Positions 28,407-36,703 of a stretch of 64,000 nucleotides of DNA are shown piece after piece; the first letter of the stretch is position 1; each line of letters opens with the position of its first letter. Under the pieces are notes generated by a model that did not search any database, was not told where the DNA came from, and saw nothing but the letters and a program-made list of their open reading frames with translations. Both the position numbers and the translations under genes were made by a program. This DNA comes from Natrononativus amylolyticus (GTDB lineage Archaea > Halobacteriota > Halobacteria > Halobacteriales > Natrialbaceae), in the NCBI RefSeq assembly GCF_024362525.1, contig NZ_CP101458.1, positions 2,542,001-2,606,000 of the forward strand. The letters are read 5' to 3'.

Positions 28407-29981
28407 TTAGTCGTCTGCCGGCGTTCGGGTGGTTCCCTCGAGGCCCGGAATGCCCTCGACTCCCATCGACGCCAGTTCGCGTTTGAGTTCCTGTTCGTCC
28501 TCGACGTTCTGGGAGAGCTCCATCGCCTGTGCGAAGTTCTTCACCAGTCCACAGTTCGGCCCCTCCGGCGTCTCGGAGGGACAGATGCGACCCCACTGGG
28601 TCGCGTGCAGGTCCCGCGCCTCGAAGTGGGGCTGGCTGCGCGAGAGCGGGCTGCGGAGCCGGCGCAGATGGCTGAGAACACCCATGAAGTCCGTGCGGTC
28701 GACCAGCTGTGAGACGCCAGAACGGCCACCCACCCAGTTGCCCGTCGCGATCGGATGCTCTAAGCGTTCGGTGAGCACGTCAGAACGCACGACGGTGTTC
28801 ACCGAGAGGTTCCGGTTTCGCATGTTGGCGCGCTCGAGCTGGTACTTCACGTCCCTCGCCAGCTTGTTCAGGGCGGTCCGGAACAGGTCCTTCATCAGGT
28901 CGCCGCTCACCTTGAGGCGCTTGTTCGCGTAGTGGTCCTTGTCGTCGGATTCGCGCCGCCCGAGCGCGAGTTCGAAACACGCCTCGGCCATCCGACAGAG
29001 GTAGTGGGCCTTGTTGATCCGGACGTCCTCCTCCTCGACGCCCTCCTCGTGGAGGTGCGGGAGCAGGTAGCGGTCGATGACGTAGTTCGCCCGTTTGAGC
29101 TGGTAGTTCTTGCCTTGCCCCGAGGCGACCCGTTTCCCGAGGGCCTCGATCGCCTCCTCCTCGGTCTGGACCTCGGCCTCCTCTAAGTTCTCGAGCATGT
29201 ACTTGACGACCTCGGGGTCGTTCGAGACCTTGTGGACGATCTCCTCGTCGCTCTCGAGGCCCAGTGCGCGCACGAGCGTGACGAAGTTGATCGAACCCGA
29301 CACGGAGGGGAAGCTGACCTCGAGCAGCCCGTTCCGGGTCCGCTCACACAGCACCAGCGCGCGGTACCCGCGGCGCTGGCTGAACGTCTTGGCGACCTGG
29401 ATCTCGTCGCCGTACTTGGTGTCGTACTCCGCGAGGATCTTGTTCGGCGCGAGGTCCTCAGAGGTCATCAGCACCCGCTCGGAGCCGTTGACGATGAAGT
29501 AGCCGCCGGGATCGGCGGGGTCCTCGCCGATCTCGATCAGTTCCTCGTCGGAGAAGCCCGCGATGTTACACTTCTCGGAGCCGACCATGATCGGCATCCG
29601 GCCGATCTTCGTCTCCGTCGAGTCGACGACGCGCTGGTCGTTCTCCTCGCCCTTGACGATGCTCATCTCCATGAACACCGGCGCGGAGTAGGTGATGTTT
29701 CGGAGGCGGGCTTCCTGTGGATACAGCAACTCCTCGCTACCGTCGGCCTCGCGGACCCGTGGGGTTACCACGCGGACGTCGCCGAGTTCGACGTGGACCG
29801 GCTCCTCGCCCTCCTTGTCGCCGATGTCCGTGTCGATCGTTGCCTTCTCGTCGACGACCTCCTGCATACCGCGGTTGAGGAAGGCGTTGAACGAGCGGTA
29901 GTGATGCTCCGCGAGGCGCTCTCGCGAGAAGTACTCCCGGGAGATGTCGCGCCGTTTGTCTCGGTCGAGTTCGATTGCCAT
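28407..29981 (-). CDS. rpoB2: DNA-directed RNA polymerase subunit B''
   Basis: A 524-residue N-terminal half of subunit B: KRRDISREYFSRERLAEHHY at the N-terminus, GGYFIVNGSERVLMTSEDLA, and LSRSQPHFEARDLHATQWG followed by SETPEGPNCGLVKN, the lobe/fork segment conserved in all RNAPs. Its ATG follows the rpoH stop without a gap. Confidence 0.98.
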   Translation of the reverse strand: MAIELDRDKRRDISREYFSRERLAEHHYRSFNAFLNRGMQEVVDEKATIDTDIGDKEGEEPVHVELGDVRVVTPRVREADGSEELLYPQEARLRNITYSAPVFMEMSIVKGEENDQRVVDSTETKIGRMPIMVGSEKCNIAGFSDEELIEIGEDPADPGGYFIVNGSERVLMTSEDLAPNKILAEYDTKYGDEIQVAKTFSQRRGYRALVLCERTRNGLLEVSFPSVSGSINFVTLVRALGLESDEEIVHKVSNDPEVVKYMLENLEEAEVQTEEEAIEALGKRVASGQGKNYQLKRANYVIDRYLLPHLHEEGVEEEDVRINKAHYLCRMAEACFELALGRRESDDKDHYANKRLKVSGDLMKDLFRTALNKLARDVKYQLERANMRNRNLSVNTVVRSDVLTERLEHPIATGNWVGGRSGVSQLVDRTDFMGVLSHLRRLRSPLSRSQPHFEARDLHATQWGRICPSETPEGPNCGLVKNFAQAMELSQNVEDEQELKRELASMGVEGIPGLEGTTRTPADD

Positions 29982-30209
29982 TTATTCCACCACGAGTCGG
30001 TATACCACTGCCTGGTCGGTCGTGCGCGAGTCTCGGACGATTTTGATGACGTCCCCGACGTCCGCCTCGTCGGGAAGCGCCGGGTCGTTGCGTTTGATCT
30101 TCGGTAGGTCTGTGCGGTCGATGTCGTACTCTGAGAGCACCTCCTCGAGGACGGCTTCCTCGAGAACAGTGTGCTCCGGGACGAGTTCGTGTTGGCTTAC
30201 GTCTACCAT
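29982..30209 (-). CDS. rpoH: DNA-directed RNA polymerase subunit H
   Basis: A 75-residue protein homologous to the C-terminal domain of Rpb5: [30 protein letters not shown] and the end VVYRLVVE. It helps shape the downstream DNA channel. First gene of the operon rpoH-rpoB2-rpoB1-rpoA1-rpoA2-nusA. Confidence 0.97.
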   Translation of the reverse strand: MVDVSQHELVPEHTVLEEAVLEEVLSEYDIDRTDLPKIKRNDPALPDEADVGDVIKIVRDSRTTDQAVVYRLVVE

Positions 30210-30277
30210 GTGTTGGTGTGGGCTAACGGGAGAGAAGCGGCTGTCACGAGATACTACAGGGACGTATCGGCGGCAGG

Positions 30278-30287
30278 CATTTAACGG
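30278..30287 (-). promoter_or_regulatory. Putative promoter (TATA) of the RNA polymerase operon
   Basis: On the minus strand CCGTTAAATG lies about 70 bp before the rpoH ATG, predicting a leader of some 45 nt, longer than the leaderless norm. Between 30288 and 30500 I see nothing further except the upstream region of tRNA-Asp. Confidence 0.45.
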
Positions 30288-30512
30288 TTACTAACTGGAG
30301 CGGAGCCACCGCTATCCGGTCTGGCGAACCTGACCGGGGAGACCGTTCACACCGAGTGATACCCCGTTCTCAGTTAAATCCCTTTGGATGGTGTGACAGC
30401 ATAGCACGGAACGGGGCTCGAGCGGCGATATCGTGGGCCGGTGGCCCCTACCACGGAGCGACCGATTGGAAAGCCTTAATACTCCGACCCGGCAACGAAG
30501 AGTTGCGAGCAA

Positions 30513-30585
30513 GCCCGGGTGGTGTAGTGGCCTATCATACAACCCTGTCACGGTTGTGACGCGGGTTCAAATCCCGCCTCGGGCG
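30513..30585 (+). tRNA. tRNA-Asp (GTC)
   Basis: A complete 73 nt cloverleaf: acceptor GCCCGGG pairs with CTCGGGC followed by discriminator G; anticodon stem CAACC/GGTTG (30540-30556) with loop CTGTCAC and anticodon GTC at 30547-30549; T arm GCGGG TTCAAAT CCCGC. CCA is not encoded. CTTAATAC about 35 bp upstream is a likely TATA element. There is no intron. Confidence 0.97.
30564..30581 (+). repeat. Attachment-site-like repeat, tRNA copy
   Basis: GGTTCAAATCCCGCCTCG, the T-loop and 3' acceptor part of tRNA-Asp, is repeated exactly at 30713-30730; similarity continues a further 10 bp (GGCGTCTTTCT against AGCGGCTTTCT). Confidence 0.75.
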
Positions 30586-30712
30586 TCTTTCTTCCGCGAA
30601 CAACCTCGACGAGCACCGCGTAGCGTGTGCTCATTATACGTGAGCGGAAGAGACCCCATACGAGGGATTTGAATCAGGGAGTGAAGCGAGTGCCAGCGAG
30701 CGAAACGACCGT

Positions 30713-30730
30713 GGTTCAAATCCCGCCTCG
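30713..30730 (+). repeat. Attachment-site-like repeat, distal copy (tRNA 3'-end scar)
   Basis: An exact copy of the 3' part of tRNA-Asp 149 bp downstream, without the rest of a tRNA. This is how integrative elements that use tRNA genes leave their second attachment site. Only about 130 bp of non-coding DNA lies between the copies, so the element itself is gone. Confidence 0.7.
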
Positions 30731-30767
30731 AGCGGCTTTCTACCCAGTTCGGCTTGCAACCGGCTGG

Positions 30768-30821
30768 AACCGACACTAAGCACCTACTGAATAGAACCGG
30801 CACTAAACAGTTAGTGGATAG
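30768..30821 (+). repeat. Imperfect tandem duplication, two 27 bp units
   Basis: Units 30768-30794 and 30795-30821 both begin AACCG.CACTAA and end G.ATAG, with a diverged middle. They are in the non-coding stretch between tRNA-Asp and the PIMT-like gene. The origin is unknown; a protein-binding site or replication slippage are both possible. Confidence 0.6.
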
Positions 30822-30877
30822 CTTTAATTGCCCACGGTGCTTACCGGTAGTTGGCGATCTGAGACTGACTGTCGCCA

Positions 30878-30897
30878 CCCCCCCCCCCCCCCCCCCC
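30878..30897 (+). repeat. Homopolymer run of 20 C
   Basis: An uninterrupted run of twenty C in non-coding DNA, followed by AACTTTCCC. It lies about 60 bp beyond the stop end of the minus-strand gene at 30955. Such runs slip readily in replication and in sequencing, so the length may not be exact. Confidence 0.9.
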
Positions 30898-30954
30898 AAC
30901 TTTCCCTTTCCCTTTAAACGACCCGTAGAGCCGTCAGGAGCGACGGATCGGCAG

Positions 30955-31686
30955 TCACTCCCACTCGATCCACTCCTGCTCCCAGCCGGCCCGCGCGCTC
31001 GCCCGCTGGCGAGCGTGCTCGACGTCCTCCCGGGCCGTCCGGTTGCGCTCGAGCGAGCCGGACTGCTCGCCGTCGACGAGCAGCGGGTCGAACGAGACCG
31101 CCGCAAAGCGTTCCGTCGAGCCGTCGGCGGACACCGCCTCGAGACGTTGGCGCTGGCTTCCCCGCGGGAACACCAGCCGGCCGTCGGCGCTGAGTTGCTC
31201 GAGCAGCGCCCGCGGCGGGTCGATCGCCGCCGCCTCGACGAGAATGCGGTCGAACGGCGCGTACTCGGGGAGGCCGCGCGCGCCGTCGCGACAGTCGACG
31301 AGCACGCCGCCGTAGCCCGCCCGCTCGAGATTGGCGCGCGCCTCGTAGACCACCGGACGGGCGATGTCGACGGCGTGGACGTTGCGCTCGCCGGCGAGTT
31401 CGGCGACGACGGCGACCGTGTAGCCGACGCCCGCGCCGACGACGAGCACCGAGTCGCCCTCGCGGACGGCGAGCGCCTGCAGCAGGCGGGCGACGCTGCT
31501 CGGCGAGAGCACGCGCGTTCCGAGGCGGTCGCTGTCGCGGTCGGCGTAGGCGACCCGCTCGTCCTCGAGGAACTCGTGTCGGGGGACGTCGCGCATCGCG
31601 ACGGCGACGGCCTCGTCGGTGAGGACGCCCTTGGACTCGTGGATGAGTCCGTCGACCATGTCCTCTCGAAGCGCCGCGGGGTCCAT
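30955..31686 (-). CDS. Protein-L-isoaspartate O-methyltransferase-like protein, divergent paralogue
   Basis: A 243-residue class I methyltransferase related to PIMT. MVDGLIHESKGVLTDEAV and DVPRHEFLEDE match the family's N-terminus, but the SAM motif is LVVGAGVGYTVAV instead of LEVGTGCGYHAAV, and the isoaspartyl-site motif TISAPHM of true PIMT (present in the neighbour at 34092) is replaced by VLSPSSV. Activity on isoaspartate is therefore doubtful. The start ATG 31686 is preferred over 31716 because TTGATTAG near 31714 looks like its TATA element, giving a leaderless transcript. Confidence 0.8.
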   Translation of the reverse strand: MDPAALREDMVDGLIHESKGVLTDEAVAVAMRDVPRHEFLEDERVAYADRDSDRLGTRVLSPSSVARLLQALAVREGDSVLVVGAGVGYTVAVVAELAGERNVHAVDIARPVVYEARANLERAGYGGVLVDCRDGARGLPEYAPFDRILVEAAAIDPPRALLEQLSADGRLVFPRGSQRQRLEAVSADGSTERFAAVSFDPLLVDGEQSGSLERNRTAREDVEHARQRASARAGWEQEWIEWE

Positions 31687-31758
31687 GCCGTCGGGTATCG
31701 CCCCGACGCTAATCAATGGCGCGCTTGCCCACTCCCTTGATTCACCTCGAAGTCGACG

Positions 31759-32727
31759 CTACCCGGTCGGCTCCGGCGTTCGCCCGCCGATTGCCTGTCG
31801 ATCGGTTCCGGGAATCGCCTCGAGTCGAACAGACTCGAACCCCGCCGTTCGAAACCACTCGCGGTAGGTCGACTCGTCGTACGCCCGGCCGGCCGGGGTC
31901 TCGAGCAACGCCGCCGCGGCCGCCCGGCTCGCACCGGCCGAGTGACCGGCCACCCGGTCGACGACGACCGTCCAGCCGCCGGGTTCGAGCGCGTCGAACG
32001 CCGACTCGAGCAGCGCCTCGTTCTCCCCGGGGGCGTTCCGGACCGTTCGGTCGATCGAGACGACGAGATCCGGTCCGTCCGCGTCCGCCGGGACGGTCGT
32101 CACCGGCCCCTCTCCGGGGACCTCGAGTCGAGAGACCGGAGCGCCGGCGAGGACCGACTCCGAGGCTGCGAGCCGGGACGGACGGTCGGCGAGCGTGACG
32201 GGACGACCTCGCGCCGCGAACTCGACGGCGTGGCGGCCGGGAGCCCCGCCGACCTCGAGAACGCGATCCGCGTCGGGCGCGAACCGGCAGGCCGCGGTTA
32301 CGACCGCCCTGACCGCGGCCTCGTCCGCGGTCGCGGCGGCGGCCAATCGGTGTCGCTCCTCGAGGTCGGTGGACGGCCGCGACTCGCCGGTCCGGAGGGT
32401 CTCGGCCAGCTCGAGGCCGCGGTCGAGCCTGTCGAGGGCCGCCGGCACGGGTCCGATCGAACGGACGTCGGTCTTCGCGAGAAAGCCGAGCGCACGGTTC
32501 GTGGGCTCGTAGACGGTCGTCTCCCCGCGGGTCGCACGCACCCGTTCGAGAAACCCCTCCGCCTCGAGAATCGCGACGAGCACCTCGGCGCTTCGCCGGG
32601 TGATCCCGGCCTCCGCGGCCAGTTCAGCCGGGGTGTCGGCGGTGGTCATCAGCGCCTCGAGCGCCCCGGTTTCGCGGGCGGCGCGCAACGCGAGCAGCGT
32701 CTCCGGCTCGAGCGGTCGATCGGTCAT
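31759..32727 (-). CDS. SAM-dependent methyltransferase with winged-helix N-terminus
   Basis: A 322-residue protein from ATG 32727 (MTDRPLEPETLL). Residues about 8-85 form a dimerisation/winged-helix domain as in plant-type and polyketide O-methyltransferases (AELAAEAGITRRSAEVLVAIL). VLEVGGAPGRHAVEFAARG at about 160 is SAM motif I; PDLVVSIDRTVRN and LEPGGWTVVVDRVAG follow as later motifs. The substrate is unknown; small-molecule O-methylation is the family norm. It is divergent from the PQQ-propeller gene and lies upstream of, on the same strand as, the PIMT-like gene, with a 72 bp gap. Confidence 0.8.
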   Translation of the reverse strand: MTDRPLEPETLLALRAARETGALEALMTTADTPAELAAEAGITRRSAEVLVAILEAEGFLERVRATRGETTVYEPTNRALGFLAKTDVRSIGPVPAALDRLDRGLELAETLRTGESRPSTDLEERHRLAAAATADEAAVRAVVTAACRFAPDADRVLEVGGAPGRHAVEFAARGRPVTLADRPSRLAASESVLAGAPVSRLEVPGEGPVTTVPADADGPDLVVSIDRTVRNAPGENEALLESAFDALEPGGWTVVVDRVAGHSAGASRAAAAALLETPAGRAYDESTYREWFRTAGFESVRLEAIPGTDRQAIGGRTPEPTG

Positions 32728-32839
32728 ACTCGGAGGTCGCGCGGTATCACGAAAAGGGACGCGCTCGTCGACAGCGGCAAGGTGAAAGCGCGCTTTGAGC
32801 GTGCAGAAAGGGTTTACCGTAACGTTCTGATCGGAAGAC

Positions 32840-34081
32840 ATGAACAGACGCGGATTCCTCGGCCGGCTCACCGTCGGCGCGGCCGGCGTCGTATCGGTGA
32901 GCGGCTGTCTCGGTTCGTCGGAGTCGCCGCCGGAGGAGCGGTCGAACGGGACGGACGACGGCGGCGGCCTCGAGGCCACACCCGACGAGTGGCGCCACGA
33001 CGTCGGCGGCGGAATCGACGCCGTCGCGGCGGGGCGGGTGATCGGCCGGGAGTTCTGGCGCCACGACGACGCCGACGGCGGGATCTTCGCGCTCGACGCC
33101 GAGACCGGCGAGCACCGGTGGACGTACGGCGAAACCGGAGGCTTCAGCGGCTACACGGAGGTCGCCGTCGACGACGCCGCCTACGTCGGCCTTGGTGACG
33201 ACGCGATCGGAAGCGGCTCCGGCGAGCTGGTGGCACTCGAGTTCGACGGCGAGGTGCGGTGGACGGCCGACACGGGAAGCGTCTACGCCAGGCCGCAAGT
33301 GGTCGACGGCGTCGTCTACGTCGGCAGCGACGACGGCGTCGTCAGGGCGCTCGACGCAGAAGACGGCGGGGAACTGTGGTCGGTCGAACCCGGAGACGGA
33401 GAGACGAGCCAGGCGGTAGACGTCGCCGCGGTAACCGACGTCGTCTACGTGGAGGCGGGACGGCTCGTCGCACTCGAGAGAGACGACGGGAGCGTCGCCT
33501 GGCGCTACGGCGAGGCGAACGGCCGGGTGGGCCTCGAGGCGGTCGCAGACGACGTTGCGTACGTCGCGGACAGCGACGGCGTCGCCGCCGTGGTCGACGG
33601 CGAGGCGGCCTGGCACGTCCCGTTCGAGTCCAACCGGTGGATCCGAGGGCTCGAGTCGGATCGGGTGCTCGTCAGACACGAGTGGGACCTGTACGCCCTC
33701 GACGCCGGGGACGGCGAGCAGCGGTGGGTCGTGGAGGATCTCGAGCAGATGCGGATCGCGACTCACGACGGACGGGTGTACGTCGGCTCGGATCGACTGA
33801 GCGCCCTCGACGCCGAGGACGGCCGCGAGGAGTGGGTGACCGACGTCGACGACGGAGAGCCGGTAGAGTCGGTGGCGGTCGCGGCGGATGGGGAAGCCGA
33901 ACCGACGCTGTTCGTCCACAGCGGCGACGCTCGCCTGGCTCGAGTCGACGCCGGCGGGACCGAGACGTGGACGGAAACCGTCGACGGGTCGGTGTACGGC
34001 GGCGGCGAGATTCGCCCCGAGGGAGGCGATCACGCGTTCGTCGGCACGACCGAGGCGATCTACTCGCTGAAACCGACGTAG
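32840..34081 (+). CDS. PQQ-like beta-propeller lipoprotein, Tat-exported
   Basis: A 413-residue protein. NRRGFLGRLTVGAAGVVSVSGC is a twin-arginine signal ending in a lipobox, with Cys near residue 23 lipid-modified, then a Ser/Glu-rich linker. The rest is repeated blades of the PQQ/BamB type: IFALDAETGEHRWTYGE, VRALDAEDGGELWSVE, LVALERDDGSVAWRYGE, LYALDAGDGEQRWVVE, LSALDAEDGREEWVTD. It should face the outside of the cell, anchored to the membrane; haloarchaea have many such propellers of unknown ligand. No quinoprotein dehydrogenase cofactor motif is evident, so a scaffold role is more likely. Confidence 0.9.
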   Translation: MNRRGFLGRLTVGAAGVVSVSGCLGSSESPPEERSNGTDDGGGLEATPDEWRHDVGGGIDAVAAGRVIGREFWRHDDADGGIFALDAETGEHRWTYGETGGFSGYTEVAVDDAAYVGLGDDAIGSGSGELVALEFDGEVRWTADTGSVYARPQVVDGVVYVGSDDGVVRALDAEDGGELWSVEPGDGETSQAVDVAAVTDVVYVEAGRLVALERDDGSVAWRYGEANGRVGLEAVADDVAYVADSDGVAAVVDGEAAWHVPFESNRWIRGLESDRVLVRHEWDLYALDAGDGEQRWVVEDLEQMRIATHDGRVYVGSDRLSALDAEDGREEWVTDVDDGEPVESVAVAADGEAEPTLFVHSGDARLARVDAGGTETWTETVDGSVYGGGEIRPEGGDHAFVGTTEAIYSLKPT

Positions 34082-34091
34082 CCCCGGCGGA

Positions 34092-34754
34092 TCAGCCCCG
34101 CATCCGGACGAACCGAACCCCGCCGTGCTCGCTGCGCTCGAGCGAGCCGTCCGCGCGCCTGTCGATCGCGACGAGCGTCTGGGAGACGGTTCCCACCGGC
34201 GCCAGAAGCCGACCGCCCGGCCGGAGCTGCTCGAGCAGCGCGTCGGGAACCCCGGCGGTGGCGCAGGTCAGGTAGATCGCGTCGAAGGGCGCGTGCTCGG
34301 GCCACCCCTCCCGACCGTCGCCGACGCGGACCCGCACGCCGTCGTCGCCGATCTCGGCGAGTCGATTGCGGGCGTGTTCCGCGAGTTCGGCGCTGTACTC
34401 GACCGAGTAGACGTTCTCCGGGCCGACGAGTTCGGCGGTGACGGCCGCGTGGTAGCCACAGCCGGTGCCGACCTCGAGCACCTCGTCGCCGGGCTTGAGG
34501 TCGAGCAGTTCGGTCATGATCCCGACCATGTGCGGCGCGCTGATCGTCTGGTCGTCGCCGATCGGCAGCGGCTGGTCGCTGTACGCCTGCTCCCGACGGG
34601 CGGGCGGGACGAACGCGTGTCTGGGGACGGTTTCGAGCGCCTCGAGGACGCGCCCGTCGGTGACCCGGCTGCGGCGCTCGAGTCCCTCGACCATCCGTTC
34701 GCGGTCCTCGAGTCGGTCGTCTCCGCCGGTCCGGTCGCGGTCGCCCCCGGTCAT
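34092..34754 (-). CDS. pcm: Protein-L-isoaspartate O-methyltransferase
   Basis: A 220-residue PIMT: VPRHAFVPPARREQAYSD, the substrate motif QTISAPHMVGIM, SAM motif VLEVGTGCGYHAAVTAELVG, and RVGDGREGWPEHAPFDAIYL. It repairs isoaspartyl residues in aged proteins in the cytosol. It begins 1 bp after the end of the zinc-finger gene upstream (34756), so the two are one transcription unit. A degenerate paralogue lies 2.4 kb away. Confidence 0.95.
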   Translation of the reverse strand: MTGGDRDRTGGDDRLEDRERMVEGLERRSRVTDGRVLEALETVPRHAFVPPARREQAYSDQPLPIGDDQTISAPHMVGIMTELLDLKPGDEVLEVGTGCGYHAAVTAELVGPENVYSVEYSAELAEHARNRLAEIGDDGVRVRVGDGREGWPEHAPFDAIYLTCATAGVPDALLEQLRPGGRLLAPVGTVSQTLVAIDRRADGSLERSEHGGVRFVRMRG

Positions 34755-34755
34755 C

Positions 34756-35409
34756 TCACCAGGCCGACCAGGCGGTCGAGGTCTGGTCGAAGGCGTAGAC
34801 GCGCTTTAGGTCCTTCGCGAAGCCGACGTCGCCCTCGACCTCGAAGCGATCCCGTCGGTAGCCCTCCGCGTCCTGGCGGACGACGAAGGCGTCGATCTCG
34901 AACTCGTCGTCGCCGAACTCCTCGACCGCGCCGACTTCGAACTCGTAGTCGCCGGGGACGTAGACGGTGACGCTGCGGCTGTCCTCGCGCCGGCCGTCCT
35001 GGGGGTGGATCGTGACGTCGACGGAGACGTTGTCGACCTCGCGGGTCCAGACGGTTTCGACGTCCTCCGCCGTGGCCGACTCGCGTCGGCGCTCGTCGCC
35101 GATCTCGAGGCTGGTGATGCGAACCGTCGAGAGCACCTCCTCGGTCTCGAGGAGGAACTCGTCGCCCGTCTCGAGGGTTTCCTCGGCCGGCGTCGTCACG
35201 TTCGCGGTGAACGACTCGCCGTCCTGGGAGACGACGACGTCGAGGGAGACCTCGCGCTCGCGTTCGGGCTGGATCTTGTGGACGTGTCCGCAGTCGCTAC
35301 AGCGAACGGTGAGGTGGCCGCCGCCCTCGGTCAGGACCTCGTGGACCGTCTCGAGGTCGGACGAACACGAGGGGCAGGGTGTGGGAATCCGATCCGGAAT
35401 GTCGCTCAT
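34756..35409 (-). CDS. HVO_0476-type zinc-finger protein
   Basis: A 217-residue acidic protein. The N-terminal ribbon has CPSC (residues about 12-15) and CSDC (about 37-40) followed by GHVHKIQ, binding one zinc. The rest is beta-rich (SLDVVVSQDGESFTANV, VSVDVTIHPQDG) and ends in STAWSAW. I recognise it as the conserved haloarchaeal family named after HVO_0476; function unknown. It is cotranscribed with pcm. Confidence 0.83.
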   Translation of the reverse strand: MSDIPDRIPTPCPSCSSDLETVHEVLTEGGGHLTVRCSDCGHVHKIQPEREREVSLDVVVSQDGESFTANVTTPAEETLETGDEFLLETEEVLSTVRITSLEIGDERRRESATAEDVETVWTREVDNVSVDVTIHPQDGRREDSRSVTVYVPGDYEFEVGAVEEFGDDEFEIDAFVVRQDAEGYRRDRFEVEGDVGFAKDLKRVYAFDQTSTAWSAW

Positions 35410-35471
35410 ACGCCGGGGTACACGCTACGGCCGTAAAAGGCGATTGAACCGCTCGGCACGGAGCTACGCTC

Positions 35472-35494
35472 GAGGAAGTGTCACTTCCTCACCA
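35472..35494. repeat. Palindrome-bearing direct repeat, copy 1
   Basis: The 19 bp perfect palindrome GAGGAAGTG-T-CACTTCCTC followed by ACCA occurs here and again at 35571-35593, 99 bp away. This copy is non-coding, between the zinc-finger gene and the aminopeptidase gene; it could act as a terminator for either direction. Confidence 0.8.
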
Positions 35495-35562
35495 CTCACG
35501 GCTCGTCGCCGTTCGCCATCGGCAGCCTCACGGCTTCCCCGTCTCGCGGTTACACCGCTCGA

Positions 35563-36510
35563 CTAGGCCTGAGGAAGTGTCACTTCCTCACCATCCGCAA
35601 ACACCGTCGGCTCCCGAAGAATGCCGTCGAGATGGATCGGCGCGTCGACGTCGCCGCCGATGCCCGCGTCGTCGCCGATGGCGATGTGGACCGTGCCGCC
35701 AGCCTTCTCGTCGAGCAGCACCGAGCCGATCAGGTCCGTCACCGCGACGTTCGTCCCGATACCGAGCTCCGCGAGGTTGTAGGCGGCGTCGCCCACATCC
35801 TCAGCAGCGGTCTCGACCGTCTCGCGAATCTCGTCGTCGGAGATGTGCGTGACCAGACCGTCCTCGACGTCGAAGGTGAGTTGCTGGCCGTCCTCGAGCA
35901 GCCCGTGGGGGCGCATCGTGCCATCGACGACGAACCGGCCGTCGGCGCTCTCGGGGCTGACGAACACCTCGCCGGCGGGGAGGTTCGACATCGTTCCGGC
36001 CTCGTGGACGATGCCGGTGTCCGAGAGGAACTCGCGGTTCGCGACATCGAACGTGATGTCGGTGCCCGCCTCCGTCGTCACGCGAATCTCGCTCGCGCCG
36101 TCGACCTGCTCGCGGACGTCCGCGCAGTGGGCGGCGATCCGCTCGTAATCCGCGTCGAGCCCCGTGACGAACACTTCCTCGGTGATACCGGGGAGGGTGG
36201 CGACGCGGGCACCCGCCTCGTTCGCCTCGGAACGGGCGCGGGTGTGGCTCAGGCTCTTGGTCGTCGGCGCGAGCACCACGTCAGCGTCGGCCATCGCCGC
36301 GGCGACGGGTGCCGGCGGCTCGCTGCCGTGGGTCGGCCCCGGCGGATACCGGAGGATCACGGCGTCGTCGGTGATCTCGCCGGCGACGGCGTACAGCGCC
36401 TCGCCGATCGGCTCGCGCTTGTCGTCGGTGACGATCAAACACGATTCGTCCCCCTCGAGAGCCATACACTGTCGCACCGCCGTCTCGGCGGCCGCCTGCA
36501 GATCGGACAT
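35563..36510 (-). CDS. M29-type aminopeptidase
   Basis: A 315-residue protein of the thermophilic-type metalloaminopeptidase family (M29/leucyl aminopeptidase II-like). LAPTTKSLSHTRARSEANEAGARVATLPG and ITFDVANREFLSDTG, then NLPAGEVFVSPES with metal ligand Glu, and GTNVAVTDLIGSVLLDEKAGGTVHIAIGDD with later acidic ligands (longer stretches lie at about residues 81-109 and 237-267). It trims N-terminal residues from peptides in the cytosol. The last codons (GEEVTLPQ) encode copy 2 of the palindromic repeat found again just downstream of the stop. Confidence 0.85.
   Translation of the reverse strand: MSDLQAAAETAVRQCMALEGDESCLIVTDDKREPIGEALYAVAGEITDDAVILRYPPGPTHGSEPPAPVAAAMADADVVLAPTTKSLSHTRARSEANEAGARVATLPGITEEVFVTGLDADYERIAAHCADVREQVDGASEIRVTTEAGTDITFDVANREFLSDTGIVHEAGTMSNLPAGEVFVSPESADGRFVVDGTMRPHGLLEDGQQLTFDVEDGLVTHISDDEIRETVETAAEDVGDAAYNLAELGIGTNVAVTDLIGSVLLDEKAGGTVHIAIGDDAGIGGDVDAPIHLDGILREPTVFADGEEVTLPQA
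35571..35593. repeat. Palindrome-bearing direct repeat, copy 2 (inside aminopeptidase 3' end)
   Basis: Same 23 bp as 35472-35494. Here it is coding and lies right before the stop codon of the aminopeptidase gene, specifying EEVTLPQ. The 76 bp between the copies has no recognised feature apart from that stop. Confidence 0.8.
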
Positions 36511-36670
36511 GGCTACCAGTCGACTGAGCGAGCGGATAGGTCTTGCTCATCGCGTCCGGAACCGTACCCGAGAGGGGCCGTTGGTCGTGTCTTAACCCCG
36601 CACACGCGATCGCCGAAACGGCGGTTAGCAACTCCGAAGCGAGTAACAATCACGCGGGAACGCTCGAAAC

Positions 36671-36678
36671 GATTATCC
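36671..36678 (+). promoter_or_regulatory. TATA-like element of the GAPDH gene
   Basis: GATTATCC preceded by CGAAAC (possible BRE) lies about 30 bp before the ATG at 36704, so the message would have almost no leader. Confidence 0.4.
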
Positions 36679-36703
36679 GGGTCGGCACTGGACTGGCGAG
36701 TAC

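Noticed and set aside
30713-30745. Second tRNA-Asp gene
   Set aside because: Only the T-loop and 3' acceptor portion is present; no anticodon or 5' half.
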